Shown here: one piece after another, positions 32,301 through 42,151 of the stretch
How positions within the stretch are numbered: position 1 is the stretch's first letter
Layout of the letters: each line of letters starts with the position of its first letter
Origin: Geothrix oryzae
GTDB taxonomy: Bacteria > Acidobacteriota > Holophagae > Holophagales > Holophagaceae
Length of the DNA stretch: 64,000 nucleotides
Assembly (NCBI RefSeq): GCF_030295385.1
Contig: NZ_AP027079.1
Coordinates: forward strand, 372,001 to 436,000
Direction of reading: 5' to 3'
Position numbers and translations under genes: made by a program
The notes under the pieces: generated by a model
What the model saw: only the letters and a program-made list of their open reading frames with translations
Told to the model about the DNA's origin: nothing
Database searches by the model: none

Positions 32301-33215
32301 CTAGCCTTGTCCGCGGGCGTGGCCCCGGGTCTGCACCACGATGACGCCGGCGATGGCGATGCCACCCCCGAGGACCGTGAGCGGAGTGGGTACTTCCCGG
32401 AGCCACACCCAGGCGATGAGGCTGGCGATCACGGGCGAGAGGTAGAGGAAGCTCGAGAGCAGCCCGGCGGGCATCCGGGCCAGGGCGTAGTTCCACAGGA
32501 CATAGGCGATGGCGGCGGGGAAGATGCCCAGGTAGACCACGGCCAGGGTGGCGGCCGGAGCGGCCTGGGGGGCCTGCCGGACGAGCCCGGGCAGGAAGAC
32601 CAGCATGGGCAGCGTGCCGGCCCAGATGGCGTAGCTGGTGAACTCGATGGCCGCATAACGCCGGAGATCCTGCTTCGACAGGATGGAGAACACCGCCGCG
32701 ACGGCGGCGGAGAGCAGGATGAGCAGGGCGCCGGGCGTGAACCGCAGTCCCTTGCCGCCGCTCAGGGCGATGAGCGACACGCCGGCGAAGGCCAGCAGGA
32801 TGCCGCCCCACCCGATCCGCGTGAGGCGCTCGTGCAGGAACATCGCCGACAACAGCGCCGTGAACACGGGCGCCGCGGAGATGAGCAGCGAAGCGGCCCC
32901 GGCCTGGACCGTCACTTCGCCGAAGTTCAGGGCCACATGGTAGATGCTGATGCCCAGAAACCCGGCGAGGCCGATCCGGGGAAGGTCTGCGCGCGCCGGC
33001 AGTCGCATCCGCGTCGCCAGGGCGTACAGGGCCAGGACGGTGGAAGCGGTGCCGAACCGCAGCAGCGCCAACTCTCCGGGGCCGTAGCCGTCGAGGCCGG
33101 GGGCCCCCGCCGGGGTCAGCCGCAGCCCCGCGCGAATGCCCGCAAAGGCCGAGGCCCAGAGCAGCAGTACGCCCGCGATGGCGGTCCAGGTCCGGGGTTC
33201 GCGCTTCCAAGTCAT
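32301..33215 (-). CDS. EamA/DMT-family transporter
   Basis: The 304-residue protein has ten membrane helices in two EamA repeats ([52 protein letters not shown], and the second repeat [21 protein letters not shown]). The family exports metabolites or amino acids. Substrate unknown. GGAAGG is just before the ATG. Its end is seven bases from the convergent cupin stop. Confidence 0.92.
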   Translation of the reverse strand: MTWKREPRTWTAIAGVLLLWASAFAGIRAGLRLTPAGAPGLDGYGPGELALLRFGTASTVLALYALATRMRLPARADLPRIGLAGFLGISIYHVALNFGEVTVQAGAASLLISAAPVFTALLSAMFLHERLTRIGWGGILLAFAGVSLIALSGGKGLRFTPGALLILLSAAVAAVFSILSKQDLRRYAAIEFTSYAIWAGTLPMLVFLPGLVRQAPQAAPAATLAVVYLGIFPAAIAYVLWNYALARMPAGLLSSFLYLSPVIASLIAWVWLREVPTPLTVLGGGIAIAGVIVVQTRGHARGQG

Positions 33216-33251
33216 CCTTCCACCCTATCGGAGAACCCGGGTGGCGCGCGG

Positions 33252-33875
33252 CTACCGGCTCACTCCGAGCCGCTCGAGCAGGGCCGCGCAGGCCCGCGCC
33301 CGGTGGCTGAGCGTGTGCTTGAGCTCCGCGGGCAGCTCGCCGAAGGTGCGGTCGTGGCCATCCGGGATGAAGATGGGATCGTAGCCGAAGCCGCCGTCGC
33401 CGCGGTGGGTGTAGGCAAGCTCGCCCTCCACGGCGCCGCTGACGGTGAAGGGCCCACCGCGGGCGTGTCCGGGCATGGGCGCGAAGGCCAGCACGCACAC
33501 GAACCGGGCCGTGCGGTCGGCGCCCTCGGGCAGCATGGCCAGGAGACGGCGGTTCTTGCCGCGGTAGGCGGGCAGGTCCGGTGCAAAGCGGGCGGAGAGC
33601 ACGCCCGGCCCGCCCCACAGGGCATCCACGCAGAGGCCGGAATCATCCGCCAGCACGCCGTCCACGGATTCCGTGCCGTGTTCCAACCACCAGGCGAGCG
33701 CCCCCTCCGCCTTCTGCAGCGCGTTGTCCTGGAAGAAGGCACCCGTCTCGGGAAGCTCCGGCGCCCCCGCGGGCCACGGCACGAAGTGGACCTCCGGGAG
33801 AAGCTCCGAGAATTCCCGCAGCTTGCCGACATTGCGGGAGGCGAGAACGACCTTGAGGGGAGAAAGGACGGTCAA
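33252..33875 (-). CDS. rdgB: XTP/dITP diphosphatase (RdgB/HAM1)
   Basis: The 207-residue enzyme removes non-canonical purine triphosphates. Family motifs: VVLASRNVGKLREF at the start, TGAFFQDNALQKA, ADDSGLCVDAL, and GDGGFGYDPIFIPDG near the C-terminus, then SHRARA. The start is a TTG with AGGTGA four bases upstream; no better ATG exists. It is upstream of EamA on the same strand with a 36-base gap. Confidence 0.95.
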   Translation of the reverse strand: MTVLSPLKVVLASRNVGKLREFSELLPEVHFVPWPAGAPELPETGAFFQDNALQKAEGALAWWLEHGTESVDGVLADDSGLCVDALWGGPGVLSARFAPDLPAYRGKNRRLLAMLPEGADRTARFVCVLAFAPMPGHARGGPFTVSGAVEGELAYTHRGDGGFGYDPIFIPDGHDRTFGELPAELKHTLSHRARACAALLERLGVSR

Positions 33876-33957
33876 GAAGTCACCTGAATGAGCGCGGAAT
33901 CACGGGTGGGTGGGGAGGTCCTGCGTATCACCGCAAGCGGTACCGGATGGGGGAGTG

Positions 33958-34959
33958 TCAGCACCCCACCACCTCGGTGTACCAGCTCCGCGCCCGCTCG
34001 GGGGTCATGGGGCCATGGACGAGGGCACGGCCGTCGGCGAAGAGGGTGATCTCGTCGGCGCCTTCGTGACCCTTGAGCATCAGTCCGGTCTGCTTCCAGG
34101 GGCTGCGGGTGCGGGCCTCGAGCCGCGTCCGCAGGGCCGCCAGATCCAGCTTCCCCGGGGGGTTCACGCGGATCTGCACGCCTTCCAGGCCGCAGAGGGC
34201 GCTGGCCTTCAGGCTCCAGCGGGCATCCAGGAACTCGGTCACCCGGCCGGTGCAGTAGCGGCAGCGGGTTTTCGGCGGCTTCAGGAACTGGCGCTCGTCA
34301 TGCCAGAAATCAAAGCGGACCAGGTCGGCGTGGGGCGTCCTGCCGGTGAGCACCTTGAGGGCTTCCAGGGCCGCCCAGCTGGCGATGACGCCCACGGCGG
34401 GGCCCAGCACGCCGGCGCTGTCGCAGGTGTCCACATCGCCGCCCGCGGGGGGCTCCTCGATCAGGCAGCGCAGGCAGGGGGTGTGCGGCGGATTCAGGGG
34501 CCAGACGACGCCTTCGCCGCCGATGGCGCCGGCGTAGATCCAGGGTGTGCCCGTGAGGATGGCCACATCGTTGATGAGGAAGCGGGCCTCGAAGTTGTCG
34601 GTGCCGTCGCAGATGAGGTCGAAGCCCGACAGCAGCTCCCGGGCGTTGCCGCTGGTCAGGTCGGCCACCACGGGGTCCAGCTCGAGGGTGGAATTGGCCT
34701 CCGCCAGGCGTTCCGCGGCCACCTCGGCTTTGGGCCGGCCCAGGTCGGCTTCCCCATAGAGCAGCTGCCGCTGCAGGTTCGAGGCCTCCACCAGGTCGCG
34801 GTCGATGAGCGTGAGGTGGCCCACGCCGGCCCGGGCCAACCAGGGCGCGATGACCGATCCGAGGGCCCCGAGCCCCAGGACGGCCACGCGCTTGGTGCGC
34901 AGGGCCTCGTCCGCCTCGCGGCCGAGAAAAATGCGCTGCTTGGCGTAGCGGTCCGACAA
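33958..34959 (-). CDS. ThiF/MoeB-family E1-like adenylyltransferase
   Basis: The 333-residue protein has the E1 nucleotide loop VLGLGALGSVIAPWLARAGVG, DRDLVEASNLQRQ, and CDGTDNFEARFLIND. Paired CxxC zinc motifs (CLRCLIEE and CRYC) are present, and a catalytic Cys lies in VDTCDSAG. It would adenylate the C-terminal Gly of a sulfur carrier such as MoaD or ThiS. An extra C-terminal domain of about 80 residues ends the chain. moaA and thiC in the window fit either pathway, but neither MoaD nor ThiS is present. Start is TTG with GGGGA upstream. Confidence 0.9.
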   Translation of the reverse strand: MSDRYAKQRIFLGREADEALRTKRVAVLGLGALGSVIAPWLARAGVGHLTLIDRDLVEASNLQRQLLYGEADLGRPKAEVAAERLAEANSTLELDPVVADLTSGNARELLSGFDLICDGTDNFEARFLINDVAILTGTPWIYAGAIGGEGVVWPLNPPHTPCLRCLIEEPPAGGDVDTCDSAGVLGPAVGVIASWAALEALKVLTGRTPHADLVRFDFWHDERQFLKPPKTRCRYCTGRVTEFLDARWSLKASALCGLEGVQIRVNPPGKLDLAALRTRLEARTRSPWKQTGLMLKGHEGADEITLFADGRALVHGPMTPERARSWYTEVVGC

Positions 34960-34990
34960 GGGAAGTCCCCAGGATTCAGTTTTCAGTCTA

Positions 34991-35019
34991 AAAGCAACGG
35001 CGCCCCACCGGGGCGCCGT
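34991..35019 (-). terminator. Strong hairpin terminator after the DUF6941-like gene
   Basis: ACGGCGCCCC (34997-35006) and GGGGCGCCGT (35010-35019) form a perfect 10-bp stem with a 3-base loop. On the reverse strand TGCTTTT follows. It lies 28 bases past the stop of the gene at 35048-35512. Confidence 0.85.
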
Positions 35020-35047
35020 ACTGAAGACTCAGGGCTGAAGACTCGAC

Positions 35048-35512
35048 TCAGTTCCCGGCCTGCGCGCCCTCGGCCATGGCCTTTTCGTACTCGGCCTGGA
35101 GGCGGCTGGCGTCGGAGATGGCGAACTTGTAGACATACTCGAAGCGGTCGGCGCCCTTGGTCAGGGAGATGATCACTTCGTAGACGCCCTCGCCGCTCAC
35201 CTCGAAGGGGCTCGCGATGACATTGAAGGTGCCTTCCTTGGCGCCGTCGGGGATCTGCACATCGCTGTCGCGGATCACATCCTTGCGCTCGCCGGTGGGG
35301 CTCACGATGGAGAAGCCGAACTTGAACTGGCCGTCCATGCGGGAGAAGCGGGTGTAGAAGCACACCTTGGGCAGGGTGAAGGGCACCTGGGGCACCACGA
35401 TGTGGTGGTCGTACAGACCCATCAGCGAGGTCTTGCCGCCCATTTCCTGGCGGATGTCGTCGCAGAGCAGCGTGAATTCGTGCTTGGGGGCCTTGATCTG
35501 GACTTCTTGCAT
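35048..35512 (-). CDS. DUF6941-like small protein
   Basis: The 154-residue cytosolic protein has an N-terminal beta-rich region (EFTLLCDDIRQEMGGKTSLMGLYDHHIVVPQ) and a pattern of beta strands around KEGTFNVIASPFEVSGEGVYEVI. I take it for the DUF6941 family, which has no assigned role. It is transcribed alone with its own terminator, divergent from the nucleotidase gene. GGAG lies before the ATG. Confidence 0.75.
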   Translation of the reverse strand: MQEVQIKAPKHEFTLLCDDIRQEMGGKTSLMGLYDHHIVVPQVPFTLPKVCFYTRFSRMDGQFKFGFSIVSPTGERKDVIRDSDVQIPDGAKEGTFNVIASPFEVSGEGVYEVIISLTKGADRFEYVYKFAISDASRLQAEYEKAMAEGAQAGN

Positions 35513-35611
35513 GAGGGCTCCGAAAGAGGGGGCATCCTTGGGTGAAGGGAAAGTTTACCCTTGAAGACGGTCCCTTCCAATCACAGGTTGGCGGGCGGCC
35601 CCGGAGGCTGC

Positions 35612-37219
35612 ATGAAGCATTGGTTCTGGATCCTGTTGATCGCCCTGGGCGTCCAGGCCCAAGAGGCCCGGATTCAGATTCTTGGCACCACGGACCTGCA
35701 TGGTCGCGTGATGGCCGAAGAGACCTTCAGCCTCCAGCCCGCGAACCTGGGCTGGGCGAAGATCGCCTCCCTGATCCACCGCCAGCGGGCCCTGAACCCG
35801 AACACGGTGCTGGTGGACTGCGGGGACACCATCCAGGGCGAGCCCCTGAACTATGTGCGGAATGTGCTCCGCCGCGACCTGCCCGAGCCCAGCATGGCCA
35901 TCATGAACGCCCTGGGCTATTCGGCCATGGCCGTGGGCAACCACGAATACGACTTCGGCCTGGAGGCGCTCCGCGAGATCGAGAAACAGGCCGGTTTCTC
36001 CTTTCTGTCCGCCAACACGGTCGATGCCAAAGGGAAGCGGCCCTTCCCGGCCCAGGTCCTGCTGACGGTGGCGGGGGTGCGGGTGGCCCTGGTGGGCTTC
36101 ACCACCCCCAGGATCCCGGCCATGACGGAGCCGGCCAACTATGCGGGCCTGCACTTCCAGGACATCGTGGCCTCCGCCCGGGAGCTGGTGCCGCGGCTCC
36201 GCGAGAAGGAGAAGGTGGATGTGGTGGTGGCCCTGGTCCACTCGGGCCTGGGGGCCGTGGATGGCCGCGAGGGCGATGAGAACGCCGCCCTCCGGCTCGC
36301 GGATCAGGTTCCGGGGATCGACGCCATCCTGACGGGCCACACCCACCAGGCGGTGCAGGTCGAGCACAAGGGCATCCCCATCCTCCAGGCCATGTCCCAG
36401 GGGCGCGCCCTGGCGGTGGTGGACCTGAACCTCCGGATGGAGAAGGGCCGCTGGCGCGTGGTCGCCACCACCGGCCGGCTCCTCCGCCCCGATTCGGACA
36501 CCCCGGTGGATGCCGAGGTGCTGAGCCTGACCGCGCCCCTGCGCGCCGCCACGGATCGCTACCTGGATACGGCCGCGACCAACCTGCTGGTGGATCTGGA
36601 CAGCCGCTGGTCCCGCATGGAGGACACCCCGATCATGCAGCTCCTCCATCAGGTGCAGCGGCAGGCCACGGGAGCCCAGCTGTCGGCCGCCGCGGTGCCC
36701 GGGACCCGGCTGTTCATTCCCAAGGGGCCCACGAGTGTGCGGCAGTTCTACGCGCTGCTGCCCTACGAGAACCAGGTGGCGCGCATCCGCATCACCGGGG
36801 CCCAGCTCAAGGCCTACCTGGAGCACGCCGCCCGCCACTACACCTACAGCTGGGAACCGGAGCTCTACGACCGCGATGTCCCGTTCTACAACTTCGACAC
36901 GGTGGACGGCGTGACCTATGCGCTGGACCTGGGCAAGCCCGTGGGCAGCCGGGTCGTGAACCTCGGCTTCCAGGGGCAGCCGGTGAAGCCCACCCAGACC
37001 TTCACCCTCGCGCTGAGCACCTACCGGCTGCGCGGCGGGGGCGGCTACATGGCGGCGATCGGCTTCACCGGGACGCCCGAGCTCGTGACGACGGCCTCCC
37101 AGCGCAACCTGCTGCTGGAGCATGTCCTGGCCCGCCCCAGCCTCAGTCCCGCGGCCACCAACGCATGGCGCACCATCCCCTACCTGGACCGCGAGCGGGT
37201 GTTGAACCTGGCGCGTTGA
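35612..37219 (+). CDS. Secreted 5'-nucleotidase/2',3'-cyclic phosphodiesterase (UshA/CpdB family)
   Basis: The 535-residue protein has a signal peptide (FWILLIALGVQAQ). Its metallophosphatase domain shows GTTDLHGRV, DCGDTIQGEP, GNHEYDFG, ALVHSG and TGHTHQA, the expected di-metal ligands. A 5'-nucleotidase C-terminal domain follows (VRQFYALLPYENQVARI, LSTYRLRGGGGYMAA). It would release phosphate or nucleosides in the periplasm. GGAGG lies five bases before the chosen ATG; an upstream extension lacks a ribosome site. Confidence 0.94.
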   Translation: MKHWFWILLIALGVQAQEARIQILGTTDLHGRVMAEETFSLQPANLGWAKIASLIHRQRALNPNTVLVDCGDTIQGEPLNYVRNVLRRDLPEPSMAIMNALGYSAMAVGNHEYDFGLEALREIEKQAGFSFLSANTVDAKGKRPFPAQVLLTVAGVRVALVGFTTPRIPAMTEPANYAGLHFQDIVASARELVPRLREKEKVDVVVALVHSGLGAVDGREGDENAALRLADQVPGIDAILTGHTHQAVQVEHKGIPILQAMSQGRALAVVDLNLRMEKGRWRVVATTGRLLRPDSDTPVDAEVLSLTAPLRAATDRYLDTAATNLLVDLDSRWSRMEDTPIMQLLHQVQRQATGAQLSAAAVPGTRLFIPKGPTSVRQFYALLPYENQVARIRITGAQLKAYLEHAARHYTYSWEPELYDRDVPFYNFDTVDGVTYALDLGKPVGSRVVNLGFQGQPVKPTQTFTLALSTYRLRGGGGYMAAIGFTGTPELVTTASQRNLLLEHVLARPSLSPAATNAWRTIPYLDRERVLNLAR

Positions 37220-37236
37220 CGGGCGATTCCCCCGGG

Positions 37237-38136
37237 CTACTTGATCTTGACCAGCATGAGGCCGCCCTTCGGGCCGGCGAAGACGGCATCCGCGTCCAGC
37301 ACGCCCACCAGCAGGTAGCTCTCATCGAGCCCGGTGGGCAGGAATTCGAGGCGGGACTGGGCGAGGTCGAGGCGGGCCAGCGTGAGGCCCTGCAGGGTGC
37401 CGCGCTGCGAAGCGGGCACCTGGGCGGCGGGCACGGCCGCGAAGGCCACGCTCTTGCCGGGCCACAGGGCGAGGGGGCCCCGCTCGGCGGCGTTGCCCTC
37501 GAGGGCCGGAACCGGCGCGCCGCCGAGGGTCAGGTTGGTCTCGGACAGTTTCCGGCCGGTGGTTCCGTCGAGGATGCTGAGGTTGAGGCTGTTCCCATCC
37601 GCCAGCAGCACATTCCCGCTGTCGTCCGACACGATGGGCCGGCGGTTCAAGGGGGCGGGACCCTCCCGCTTGGGGGGCTTGGCGCCGAAGGACCACAGCA
37701 CCTCGGTGCCCTTGAAATCCCGCTTCTCGAGGTAGGGTTCCACGGTGCGGTACGAGATCACGAAGCCCTTGGCGTCCCAGCAGACATCGCCCACTTCGGC
37801 CGGCAGTTTGACCGAGGTGGTGAGCCGCCCGCTCCGGTCCACGAGCGTGAGCGTGGTGCCGTGGGCCACCCAGGCGTTGTTGCGCGGGTCCACGACCCAG
37901 CGGTCAGGCTCGGCTTCCAGCTTGGCGAGGGAGATGCTCCGCATCAGCCCGCCGTCCCGCACCCAGGTGTGGAGGAACCGGCCCTGCGCATCGTAGAAGG
38001 TGAAGGAATCGTCCTTGTCCTGCTTCGCCCAGCTGGCGGCCCGGCCCGCGGCATCCCAGGCCTGGGCGGACGCAGGCATGGAAAGGGTCCAGGCGAGGGC
38101 GCACAGAAGGAACGCACAGATGCGGGATGACTTCAC
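37237..38136 (-). CDS. Secreted beta-propeller-like protein of unknown function
   Basis: The 299-residue protein has a signal peptide (RICAFLLCALAWTLSMPASAQA). Repeated beta strands of NHL/propeller character follow (SFTFYDAQGRFLHTWV, RWVVDPRNNAWVAHG, PIVSDDSGNVLLADG). No catalytic motif is seen. GAGG lies six bases before the GTG start. It is convergent with the nucleotidase gene (17-base gap). Confidence 0.75.
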   Translation of the reverse strand: MKSSRICAFLLCALAWTLSMPASAQAWDAAGRAASWAKQDKDDSFTFYDAQGRFLHTWVRDGGLMRSISLAKLEAEPDRWVVDPRNNAWVAHGTTLTLVDRSGRLTTSVKLPAEVGDVCWDAKGFVISYRTVEPYLEKRDFKGTEVLWSFGAKPPKREGPAPLNRRPIVSDDSGNVLLADGNSLNLSILDGTTGRKLSETNLTLGGAPVPALEGNAAERGPLALWPGKSVAFAAVPAAQVPASQRGTLQGLTLARLDLAQSRLEFLPTGLDESYLLVGVLDADAVFAGPKGGLMLVKIK

Positions 38137-38217
38137 GGATGCCTCGGAAAAGGTGTCTCGACCAGGGTGGGTTGGGACCAACCTTAGGAATTTCCGGGGA
38201 CTTTCGCAAGGTTTTAC

Positions 38218-40143
38218 TTAGATCTGGTGGACGAAAGTCCGGATCCTGGCTTCCAGGATGCTCGGGCTGAGGCCCTCTTCTTCCAGCAAGCGCTTGGGAT
38301 CGCCGTGGTGGACCAAGTGGTCAGGTACGGCGCAGCGGAGCAGGGGACGGACCAGGCCCGCATCGGCCATGGACTCGGCCACGGCGCCGCTGAACCCGCC
38401 CGGGGCGCAGCCCTCCTCCAGGGTGACGACGCCGCGGCAGCGGCGGGCCCAGGTGTGGAGGAGCGTTTCGTCCAGGGGCTTGATGAATCGGGCGTTGATG
38501 ACGGCGCAGTCGATGCCTTCCGCCGCCAGGGATTCCGCGATCCGCAGGGCCGGCTCCACCAGGGCGCCCAGGGCGCAGAGTACCAGGTCGCCGCCCTCGC
38601 GGAGCAGCTCGCCCTTGCCGATGGGCAGGGCGGCGATGGGTTCCTCCAGCGCCACGCCGAGGCCGTTGCCCCGGGGGTAGCGGAGGGCGGCCGGATGTCC
38701 GCAGTAGACGGCCGTCATGAGCATCCGGCGCAGTTCGTTCTCGTCCTTGGGGGCCATGAGGATGATGTTGGGGAGGCAGCGCAGGTAGGCCAGGTCGTAG
38801 AGCCCGTGGTGTGTGGGGCCGTCCGCCCCCACGATGCCGGCGCGGTCGAGGGCGAAGGTCACGGGCAGGTCCTGGATGCAGACATCGTGCGCCACCTGGT
38901 CGAAGCCGCGCTGCAGGAAGGTGCTGTAGATGGCGGCCACCGGGCGCATGCCCTGGGCGGCGAGGCCTGCGGCGAAGGTGACGGCGTGCTGCTCGGCGAT
39001 GCCCACATCGAAGCACCGATCCGGGAAGGCCTTCTGGAGGAAGTTCAGGCCCGTGCCATCCAGCATGGCGGCGGTGATGCCGACGATCTTGTCGTCCTTC
39101 TTCGCCAGGTCCACCAGGGCCTTGCCGAAGACGCTGGTGTAGCTGGGGGGCGCGGGCTTGGCGGGGTCCGCCTGGACCTTGATGATCTCGCCGGACTCGG
39201 CGTCGAAGGCGGTGACGCCGTGCCACTTCAGCGGGTCCTGCACGGCGGGTTCGTAGCCGTAGCCCTTCTTGGTCTGCACATGCAGCAGCACCGGGCCGTC
39301 CTTCATCTTCTCCTTGGCCTCGGCCAGGGCCTTGGAGGTGGCGTTCACATCGTGGCCGTTCACGGGGCCCAGGTAGCGGAAGCCCAGATCCTCGAAGAGC
39401 AGCCCGGGCACCATCAGGCGCTTGAAGCTCTCCTCGCTCCACTTGGCCGCCTTGGCCACGCCTTTGCTCAGGCCTTCGAGGGGGATGGACTTGATGGCGT
39501 GCTCGATGCGGTCGCGCCAGCGCTGGTAGTACTGGCCCGACATGATCTGGTTGAGGTAGCCCTGCAGCGATCCGACATTGGGATTGATGCTCATGTCGTT
39601 GTCGTTGAGGATCACCAGGAAGTTCTTGGCCTCCAGGTAGCCGGCCTGGTTGAGGCCCTCGAAGGCCATGCCCGCGGTCATGGAGCCGTCGCCGATGACG
39701 GCGATGCAGGTGTGGTTCTGCTTCTGGAGGTCCCGGGCCTTGGCCATGCCCAGCGCCGCGGAGATGCTGGTGCTGGCGTGGCCCGCGCCGAAGTGGTCGT
39801 AGGGGCTCTCGTCCCGCTTGAGGAAGCCCGAGAGGCCGTGGTGCTGGCGCAGGGTGGGGAAGCGGTCCATGCGGCCCGTGAGGATCTTGTGGGGGTAGGC
39901 CTGGTGGCCCACATCCCACACGATGCGATCCTGGAGGAAGTCGAAGTGGTGGAAGAGGGCGACGGTCAGTTCCACGGTGCCGAGGTTGGAGCTGAAGTGC
40001 CCTCCCGTTTCCGACACGGAGGCGATGACGAAGGCCCGCACCTCGGCCGCGAGCCGTTCGAGCTGACCCGGGGTGAAATGACGGATCTGCTGGGGGGCGG
40101 CCAGGGAATCGAGCAGGGGATACGGGTGGGCGGAAGAATCCAC
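38218..40143 (-). CDS. dxs: 1-deoxy-D-xylulose-5-phosphate synthase
   Basis: The 641-residue thiamine-diphosphate enzyme condenses pyruvate and glyceraldehyde-3-phosphate, the first step of the MEP isoprenoid pathway. Motifs: SETGGHFSSNLGTVELTVALH-like start (GGHFSSNLGTVEL), GHQAYPHKILTGR, the ThDP motif GDGSMTAGMAFEGLN through NDNDMSI, DVGIAEQHAVTFAAGLA and DRAGIVGADGPTHHG. Start taken as GTG at 40143, eight bases after the ispA stop; upstream codons overlap ispA. Operon xseB-ispA-dxs, an arrangement seen in many bacteria. Confidence 0.97.
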   Translation of the reverse strand: MDSSAHPYPLLDSLAAPQQIRHFTPGQLERLAAEVRAFVIASVSETGGHFSSNLGTVELTVALFHHFDFLQDRIVWDVGHQAYPHKILTGRMDRFPTLRQHHGLSGFLKRDESPYDHFGAGHASTSISAALGMAKARDLQKQNHTCIAVIGDGSMTAGMAFEGLNQAGYLEAKNFLVILNDNDMSINPNVGSLQGYLNQIMSGQYYQRWRDRIEHAIKSIPLEGLSKGVAKAAKWSEESFKRLMVPGLLFEDLGFRYLGPVNGHDVNATSKALAEAKEKMKDGPVLLHVQTKKGYGYEPAVQDPLKWHGVTAFDAESGEIIKVQADPAKPAPPSYTSVFGKALVDLAKKDDKIVGITAAMLDGTGLNFLQKAFPDRCFDVGIAEQHAVTFAAGLAAQGMRPVAAIYSTFLQRGFDQVAHDVCIQDLPVTFALDRAGIVGADGPTHHGLYDLAYLRCLPNIILMAPKDENELRRMLMTAVYCGHPAALRYPRGNGLGVALEEPIAALPIGKGELLREGGDLVLCALGALVEPALRIAESLAAEGIDCAVINARFIKPLDETLLHTWARRCRGVVTLEEGCAPGGFSGAVAESMADAGLVRPLLRCAVPDHLVHHGDPKRLLEEEGLSPSILEARIRTFVHQI

Positions 40144-40151
40144 GCGGGTCC

Positions 40152-41036
40152 CTATTTCGCCCGCTGGGCCAGATAACGGGCCCAGGCTGCCAAGGAACTG
40201 CGATTGGGAAGGGAGGCTAGGTGACATAGGGCGGTCTCGGTGGCTTCACTCAGGGCGTTGCGGGCGCCGTCCAGGCCCAGGAGCGAAGGGTAGGTGATCT
40301 TACCCCTGCCCGCATCCTTTCCGGCGCGCTTGCCCAGATCCGCCTCGGTGGCGGTGGCGTCCAGGATGTCGTCCTGGATCTGGAACGCCAGGCCGATGGC
40401 CTCGCCATAGGCCCGCAGGGCGGCCTGCTCCTCGGGGGCGGCGCCCCCGAGCACGGCGCCGATCTCCAGGGAGGTCCGCAGCAGGGCGCCGGTCTTCAGG
40501 CGGTGGATGAGGCGGAGGTGGTCCAGGTCGTAGGCCGCGAGCGTTTCGCCTTCCAGATCCAGGGCCTGCCCCCCGACCATGCCGCGCCAGCCCGCGCCCT
40601 CGGCCAGCAGCGCCAGGGCCTGGGCCCGGCGGACGGGATCCAGGTCCGCGGTCGCCAGCACGCCGAAGGCCTCGGTCAGCAGGCCGTCGCCCGCCAGGAT
40701 GGCGTGGCCCTCGCCATAGACCTTGTGGTTGGTGGGCCGGCCGCGACGGAGGTCGTCGTCGTCCATGGCCGGCAGGTCGTCGTGGATCAGCGAATAGGTA
40801 TGGATGTATTCCAGGGCCAAGGCGCCGGGCAGAGCCTGGGCCGCGGTGCCGCCCACGGCCTCGGCGGCCAGCAGGCAGAGGATGGGCCGCACCCGCTTGC
40901 CGCCGGCTTCCAGGCTGTAGCGCATGGCCTCGCCCAGGCGGGCGGCCTCGCCCTCCCGGAAGGGCGTGGTGAGGAGGGCGTCCAGCAGGGGCAGCAGGCG
41001 GTCCAGGTCGGCCTGGACCTGCGCGGCGGCGCTCAC
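40152..41036 (-). CDS. ispA: Polyprenyl/farnesyl diphosphate synthase
   Basis: The 294-residue prenyltransferase has the first Asp-rich motif LIHDDLPAMDDDDLRRG and the second FQIQDDILD. LEAGGKRVRPILC binds the substrate diphosphate. It elongates IPP/DMAPP to geranyl or farnesyl diphosphate. The GTG start overlaps the xseB stop (GTGA), and dxs follows after eight bases. Confidence 0.95.
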   Translation of the reverse strand: MSAAAQVQADLDRLLPLLDALLTTPFREGEAARLGEAMRYSLEAGGKRVRPILCLLAAEAVGGTAAQALPGALALEYIHTYSLIHDDLPAMDDDDLRRGRPTNHKVYGEGHAILAGDGLLTEAFGVLATADLDPVRRAQALALLAEGAGWRGMVGGQALDLEGETLAAYDLDHLRLIHRLKTGALLRTSLEIGAVLGGAAPEEQAALRAYGEAIGLAFQIQDDILDATATEADLGKRAGKDAGRGKITYPSLLGLDGARNALSEATETALCHLASLPNRSSLAAWARYLAQRAK

Positions 41037-41272
41037 CGGGATTCCTTCGCGTCGTCGAGGGGGTCGGCCCGGTATTCGCCGCCGAGGCCGGCCTTCAGGA
41101 CCTCGACCCGGCGCTGGGCCTCGGACAGCTGCTTTTGCAGGGCCTGGCTCAGCTGCACTCCCTCCTCGAAGCGCGTGAGCGCGTCCTCCAGGCTGAGGTT
41201 GCCCGATTCCAGCTGTTGCACCAGGGCCTCCAGCCGGTCCAGGCCATCGTCGAAGGAGGGTTGGGTGCTCAT
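41033..41272 (-). CDS. xseB: Exodeoxyribonuclease VII small subunit
   Basis: The 79-residue protein matches XseB: FDDGLDRLEALVQQLESGNLSLEDAL followed by FEEGVQLSQALQKQL, a two-helix coiled hairpin that binds XseA. It heads the xseB-ispA-dxs operon. XseA is not in the window. Confidence 0.94.
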   Translation of the reverse strand: MSTQPSFDDGLDRLEALVQQLESGNLSLEDALTRFEEGVQLSQALQKQLSEAQRRVEVLKAGLGGEYRADPLDDAKESR

Positions 41273-41326
41273 GGGGTGTCCGAAGGAAGGGGGCCCCCAT
41301 CTGAACAGCCGGGACCCCCGCCCAGT

Positions 41327-42061
41327 CTACCGCTTCCCCTTCAGGCTTTCCTTCATCTCCTTGCCGCCGTCCTTCAGCGCGTAGCCGGCGGGCAGGGCCC
41401 AAATGCTGTCGGGGATGGGCGTCGAGGCGATGGCGGTAGCCTCGGTGGTCACATCCATGCCCATGAGTCCCGTAATGCGGGTGCGCAGGGGCACGCCCTT
41501 GAGCTTGGCCGTCTCCTGGTAGACGCGCTTGAAGAGCGCGCCCATGGGGCCGGGCGCCCGGTTCAGCATGGCCATGGATTTCGCGTAGTCCTTGATCGGG
41601 AACTGGAGGGAGGGATCCACGCTGAGGTCCTCCACCATCTTGCCGAGGGTGATGCGCACCTTCTTGCAGGGGCGGCCCATGACCGTGTCGGGGCCAAGCT
41701 GCTCGACCTTCACCTCGGAGACATCGCCGAACATCATCTTCGTCACCATCTCGGGCATGCCGGCCATCTGGTCCTCCAGGGCCTGCATGGTCTCCTGCAT
41801 GTCCTTGAAGGTGAACTTGGTGGTGACCTTCTTGCCGTGGTCGATGCTGTAGATGACCTCCTGGCCGTAGTCCACCAGGCTGTCGGTCTTCGACCCGGCG
41901 TGGTTCACGCGCATCCGGGTGGCGCTCAGGTACTGCACCTGGGAGCCATCCTTGGCGAGGGCCCCCTTGCCCGTGACCTGGGAGGTGATGGTGAGGTCGC
42001 CTGCGAGGAGCCCGGCTGCAGACAGAATCATCCCGAGGGCAAGCACCAGAAGCTTCGGCAT
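41327..42061 (-). CDS. Secreted DUF4412-like protein
   Basis: The 244-residue protein has a signal peptide (LLVLALGMILSAAGLLAG). It then shows beta-rich segments (LTITSQVTGKGALAKDG, ATRMRVNHAG, EVIYSIDHGKKVTTKFTF) resembling the DUF4412 periplasmic family. Role unknown. GGAGA precedes the ATG. It sits upstream of xseB on the same strand with a 54-base gap, divergent from the sigma-54 activator. Confidence 0.7.
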   Translation of the reverse strand: MPKLLVLALGMILSAAGLLAGDLTITSQVTGKGALAKDGSQVQYLSATRMRVNHAGSKTDSLVDYGQEVIYSIDHGKKVTTKFTFKDMQETMQALEDQMAGMPEMVTKMMFGDVSEVKVEQLGPDTVMGRPCKKVRITLGKMVEDLSVDPSLQFPIKDYAKSMAMLNRAPGPMGALFKRVYQETAKLKGVPLRTRITGLMGMDVTTEATAIASTPIPDSIWALPAGYALKDGGKEMKESLKGKR

Positions 42062-42151
42062 GGGAATTCTCCGTGGAAGGGTGGCCCGAGCATACGCCCA
42101 GTCCCTGTTCGCGACCAGGGCAGTCTGGGATACCTTCAGATGGGGGTACCC